DNA from: a virus
Length of the DNA stretch: 64,000 nucleotides
Virus record (IMG/VR): IMGVR_UViG_3300032245_001860
Coordinates: 124,001 to 188,000 of that record
Direction: 5' to 3' (one strand)
Shown here: positions 62,801 to 64,000 of the stretch, in pieces
How the letters are laid out: every line of letters begins with the position of its first letter
Position numbering within the stretch: position 1 is the stretch's first letter
The notes under the pieces: model-generated
What the model was told of the DNA's origin: nothing
The model's input: the letters and a program-made list of their open reading frames with translations, nothing else
Databases searched by the model: none
Program-made: the position numbers and the translations under genes

Positions 62801-63856
62801 GTCGCACCTCATCATAATTTAGTTCAAGTTATAATGTCTGACACAGCAAACTCAGCTCCTTCTGTATCTTCTTTAGATAAAATTTGGGTTCAGATTGTAC
62901 TTCCTTTCAACACAGCTTTAGCATCAGCATTTGGACCATCAACTACTTCATCTTATATAACAAAAGGAAAGTTTACTTATTATAAAATTGCTAATAATCT
63001 TTGGCATAAACTTTTTGCAAGATATACAAGTAAATCTTTCAATGCTACACACAAAAATATACAGCATGCAAGAATGAGAGCTAAGTCTCATGCTCAATTA
63101 GAATCTAATTCGACAAATATAACTGGGCCTGTTACAGTTGATATTTTAGGACCTCAATACAATGGTGGTATTCCAAAAATTGACAATCTTACAAATGATA
63201 ACTTGAGATCTATTGAACTTTCAATATTAGCTGAAGACAATGAGTCTGGAATATTAGCTTTCAGAGTTGGCAGATATATTGATAACTTTAGAACTCAATA
63301 CACTCCTTGGATGTCTTGGAATCAGTTTACTGTAGATAATGGTGGTAAATATTTTATTTATCTTTATGGAAATTTGAATTATTACACTTCTGGAACAGCA
63401 AACTCAACTTTTGATTATCAGAATATGGGTTTTTCTGGACCAAGAAAAATTTGGATTCAGTTGATGGACTATTCTGGTAATGTAAGTCAATCTTATCCAA
63501 TAACTTTTGTAGCTCAATCTTGGGGTTTAGTAGACACACAACCTCCAATTGGTAGTGCTTCTTTCTATAATCCAAAAACATATTCAAATGTTGAGGTTAC
63601 TAACTTAATATCTTCAGTTGTAAAGTTAGAAGCCAGCGATACTGTATCAGGTGTCAAAGATTTCAAAATGAGAAGAATTTATGACTCTGGAGCTGATGAT
63701 TGGAGTAACTGGCAATACTACAGTCCATATACAAATGTTAGCCTCAGTGGAGAAAAAGACGGAGTTAAAAAAGTAGAATTTTTATTTAGAGATTTTGGAA
63801 ACAACGCAATGCAACCAGAAATAATTTGGGAAAAAGTAAAGAGGCCAAGCAAATAA
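59885..63856 (+). CDS. large tail fibre-like protein, 1323 aa
   Basis: ATG at 59885 is chosen because GGTGGA lies 4 nt upstream; the longer TTG start has none. Residues about 820-850 carry the fibre motif 'VDGVSLASLPVNSYVLLKDQ ... NGLYL' seen in many phage tail fibres. The last 280 residues contain two Ig-like domains of the 'W-x-x-W ... D-x-x-GN' type ('WMSWNQFTV', 'MDYSGNVSQ' and 'WSNWQYYSP', 'RDFGNNAMQ'). The middle region is concanavalin-like beta structure. Likely receptor-binding or fibre shaft; family-level evidence only. Stop and next start overlap as TAATG. Confidence 0.6.
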   Translation: MAFDVTIILPNNLRSGYLQSEFVASGLAYTTNKFSFDPSLDTNRNQISLGFQLRNKTTRDLTTLARIKTLSLSNDPYFEPTSTITISNWPPNPELFNSTYDYTYDINTNYFFDNTLNQGSFGGTSSGSGLFKVNNWALSANGGLSRVYLKAIIEAPNGQLVEYPNGYGIYDTIIWEGTLPTNPDKLEYSSLKTGYTGKSSIFNFKSSTSKAQTNDDGIGAYLFSSYEVTSTGNTVDLYSHVGNTVYRSLCPSSSIASTGSNAYNFYTDSGITTYSSRSYTINSGAAVSSYGFNSGVILYSNSKVLPTTDKPDIMVQGYLNYYTGSIRDTSHAYLKLYRLPEYQATNHELALRVDIPENDNPTSYLYTITNGTASTSQQVTTLPNSLLPLLKSGGLYEMYYSQLDNTYAYVEGYFTPTSDQDQSSRKSYLIANSLITSFGSTTLGAALGYQRSAALGSSSNVNIGELCIARGKNILSADIGDCLNDNLTSSNSPVVSITSDWTGAQNVDYIYLNDINPDISFEYSANSSYFEIQKIDVNNTLLNKNVSEIQLYKPSMSTRCSLEVKVRHRTDDFYIALSQKSSYRPHTENNLQVEWDSPMGSRCLDSFVYAENPVNAPTISVVFSKVKNQIIILQRNEDNTISKTLLKTYKPSDTYDRYLIEITDKVPNYLESKSVNSTWIFVKAITGSNLDVLGYARLNNKMPSSSSGLGYYAACGFINSSYNNSSSTTYNRIYEMIFRGMPSLNNLETENYASIRTVSLAPEAISNNKFYLGQKLLSGLTDFQDFIYSNPESSAIGVTVVVASNGTNVNTATIASSTVDGVSLASLPVNSYVLLKDQTNLSQNGLYLKSGTSTYTLDTSNYNVPYNITNGDVNGGATFYKIKTQKDNEVADLFLSTSYFAQINIGQISNFVSSLRAQLFEFKLNFTNYEVPVDLTKIKTRFYSDVSDSPDFDNPLTDWLTIATTPLIDTYTVAPHHNLVQVIMSDTANSAPSVSSLDKIWVQIVLPFNTALASAFGPSTTSSYITKGKFTYYKIANNLWHKLFARYTSKSFNATHKNIQHARMRAKSHAQLESNSTNITGPVTVDILGPQYNGGIPKIDNLTNDNLRSIELSILAEDNESGILAFRVGRYIDNFRTQYTPWMSWNQFTVDNGGKYFIYLYGNLNYYTSGTANSTFDYQNMGFSGPRKIWIQLMDYSGNVSQSYPITFVAQSWGLVDTQPPIGSASFYNPKTYSNVEVTNLISSVVKLEASDTVSGVKDFKMRRIYDSGADDWSNWQYYSPYTNVSLSGEKDGVKKVEFLFRDFGNNAMQPEIIWEKVKRPSK

Positions 63857-64000
63857 TGAATAAAACATTATATACTGCCATGACTACTTGGCAAGGACCA
63901 TATGATTCAGAAAGTGTTGTTTATTTAGCTGGCATTACCCAAAAAATATACAAAAATCTCAAATTAGTTAACAGTTTTGACCCAGATTATCCCGACAACA
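63856..64000 (+). CDS. N-terminal fragment of a further tail-region protein
   Basis: ATG at 63856 overlaps the preceding TAA. The 48 visible residues begin MNKTLYTAMTTWQGPYDSES and show no recognised motif; the frame is open to the window edge. Because it is coupled to the fibre gene it is probably another tail component. Confidence 0.5.
   Translation, partial: MNKTLYTAMTTWQGPYDSESVVYLAGITQKIYKNLKLVNSFDPDYPDN

Noticed and set aside
1-64000. TAG recoding (code 15) as in some huge phages
   Set aside because: TAG is a terminal stop at 622, 23651 and 55190 in well-bounded genes, and large genes are open under the standard code.

Overview
This window is a late (virion morphogenesis) region of a large, AT-rich, tailed double-stranded DNA bacteriophage, probably a jumbo phage. 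The evidence is a head cassette in canonical order (portal, prohead protease fused to a very large scaffold-like region, acidic scaffold candidate, decoration-type protein, HK97-fold-type major capsid protein), followed by neck, tail and fibre genes of 800-1500 codons each. Genes are tightly packed, with many TAATG or ATGA junctions. TAA, TAG and TGA all act as ordinary stops, so code 11 fits. The base composition is my visual impression. No tRNA, rRNA, CRISPR array or insertion sequence was seen. The host cannot be named from this window; Shine-Dalgarno sequences and sigma70-like promoter hexamers suggest a bacterium with conventional signals.

Layout. (1) 1-6566, plus strand: the tail end of a UDP-galactopyranose mutase-like gene, then eight small or medium genes that are mostly unrecognised, including a DUF192 domain cut off from its upstream part by an in-frame TGA. 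(2) 6575-16611, plus: the head module. The portal carries an extra C-terminal PD-(D/E)XK (VSR/DUF559-like) nuclease domain. The protease is fused to more than 1100 residues of scaffold-like sequence with two zinc ribbons. (3) 16631-21845: a self-contained accessory unit inserted after the capsid gene, bounded by two strong terminators and with its own sigma70-type promoter. It encodes two paralogous sugar nucleotidyltransferases (one fused to a HAD phosphatase), a methyltransferase, a cupin, a RuBisCO-like protein and a glycosyltransferase. (4) 21836-24322: a GHMP sugar kinase (minus), a second glycosyltransferase and an NlpC/P60 endopeptidase (plus), with an unusual palindromic divergent start region. 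(5) 24323-42920, minus: neck, tail completion and tail/baseplate genes. (6) 42986-64000, plus: zinc ribbon protein, a long helical protein, a coiled-coil protein, a baseplate-hub-like protein and several giant fibre-like proteins, the last running off the window.

How the parts may work together. Regions 2, 5 and 6 build the particle. Regions 3 and 4 look like a nucleotide-sugar and glycan pathway: kinase and phosphatase set the phosphorylation state, nucleotidyltransferases activate, methyltransferase, cupin and RuBisCO-like protein modify, and glycosyltransferases transfer. The product could decorate the capsid or remodel the host surface. The RuBisCO-like protein keeps the carbamylated-lysine/metal motif but has lost the loop-6 lysine, so it is a form-IV-type enzyme rather than a carboxylase. 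This cassette and the portal-nuclease fusion are the two most unusual things in the window.
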